In this document: in pieces, positions 40,777 to 40,832 of the stretch
How the letters are laid out: the number at the start of each line of letters is the position of its first letter
Numbering within the stretch: the stretch's first letter is position 1
DNA from: Firmicutes bacterium CAG:534
Lineage (GTDB): Bacteria; Bacillota; Clostridia; Lachnospirales; Lachnospiraceae
Length of the DNA stretch: 40,832 nucleotides
Direction of reading: 5' to 3'
Assembly: GCA_000436115.1 (NCBI GenBank)
Contig: FR894565.1
Span: forward strand, 40,186-81,017
The notes under the pieces: model-generated
What the model was told of the DNA's origin: nothing
The model's database searches: none
The model's input: the letters and a program-made list of their open reading frames with translations, nothing else
Made by a program: the position numbers and the translations under genes

Positions 40777-40832
40777 TTACTCAATGATAGTAGCAACACG
40801 GCCTGAACCAACAGTACGTCCACCTTCACGAA
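40777..40832 (-). CDS. tuf: Elongation factor Tu, C-terminal end only
   Basis: The minus strand reads REGGRTVGSGRVATIIE and TAA, the universal C-terminus of EF-Tu domain 3. The rest lies beyond the right edge of the window. EF-Tu delivers aminoacyl-tRNA to the ribosome. Confidence 0.97.
   Translation of the reverse strand, partial: REGGRTVGSGRVATIIE

Noticed and set aside
1..40832. CRISPR array, prophage, integrase or rRNA/tRNA genes
   Set aside because: I looked for regularly spaced repeats, phage structural or integrase genes and tRNA-like cloverleaves and saw none; the three 97-bp repeats are far apart and not an array.

Overview
The window looks like chromosomal DNA of a gut-type Lachnospiraceae bacterium (class Clostridia), roughly Blautia/Enterocloster-like. 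The evidence is the mix of families: CUT1 sugar transporters with YtcQ/LplB/LplC-type parts, GH67, GH3 and GH127 glycosidases, a YtrA-type GntR/ABC operon with a DUF3160 lipoprotein, and rplM-rpsI and tuf of clostridial type. Starts are preceded by strong GGAGG-type ribosome sites. The genus is an inference; no rRNA gene is present. Most genes lie on the minus strand.

Layout. 1-4.1 kb: a 5'-partial AraC regulator converging on a GH127 beta-L-arabinofuranosidase, then a cation-diffusion-facilitator exporter behind a clear NiCo (czcD-type) riboswitch with an overlapping terminator. 4.1-14.4 kb: an accessory and decaying stretch. Intact genes here are GNAT acetyltransferases, Fic, a VOC protein, a hexapeptide acyltransferase, TetR, DUF1697, cytidine deaminase and a PanE-like reductase. 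Between them lie many gene stumps and chimeras: PAP2 tail, surface-protein tail, sensor-kinase tail, ABC permease and ATPase, a CrtO-like/TetR chimera, and an Abi_2 head. 14.6-18.7 kb: housekeeping genes rpsI, rplM with a long leader, metI-metN, and arcC on the plus strand. 18.6-24.3 kb: an operon gntR-ABC ATPase-ABC permease-DUF3160 lipoprotein-CapA-like protein. 24.4-34.1 kb: lspA, then a glucuronoxylan-use locus (GH3, GH67, two permeases, solute-binding lipoprotein) transcribed away from a divergent AraC activator. 34.1-39.2 kb: SseB-like protein, zinc-dependent phospholipase C-like protein, MATE exporter, and three poorly known cytosolic proteins, two of them diverged paralogs. 39.4-40.8 kb: more gene fragments, a palindrome-rich intergenic region, and the 3' end of tuf.

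The most unusual item is a roughly 97-bp structured repeat present three times (10238-10334, 12980-13072, 24332-24428). Two copies, 14 kb apart, are identical over 97 bp. The third has diverged but keeps one hairpin through compensatory base changes. One copy sits inside a CrtO-like acyltransferase gene and splits it, so the element moves or has moved. Its downstream end carries a GAGG that can act as a ribosome site; it appears to serve the cytidine deaminase gene. It encodes no protein that I can see and I do not recognise it as a named element.

Working together: the GH3/GH67/CUT1 locus would import and trim 4-O-methylglucuronic-acid-decorated xylo-oligosaccharides, and the GH127 would remove L-arabinofuranose side chains. 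The CUT1 ATPase is not in the window and is probably a shared one elsewhere.
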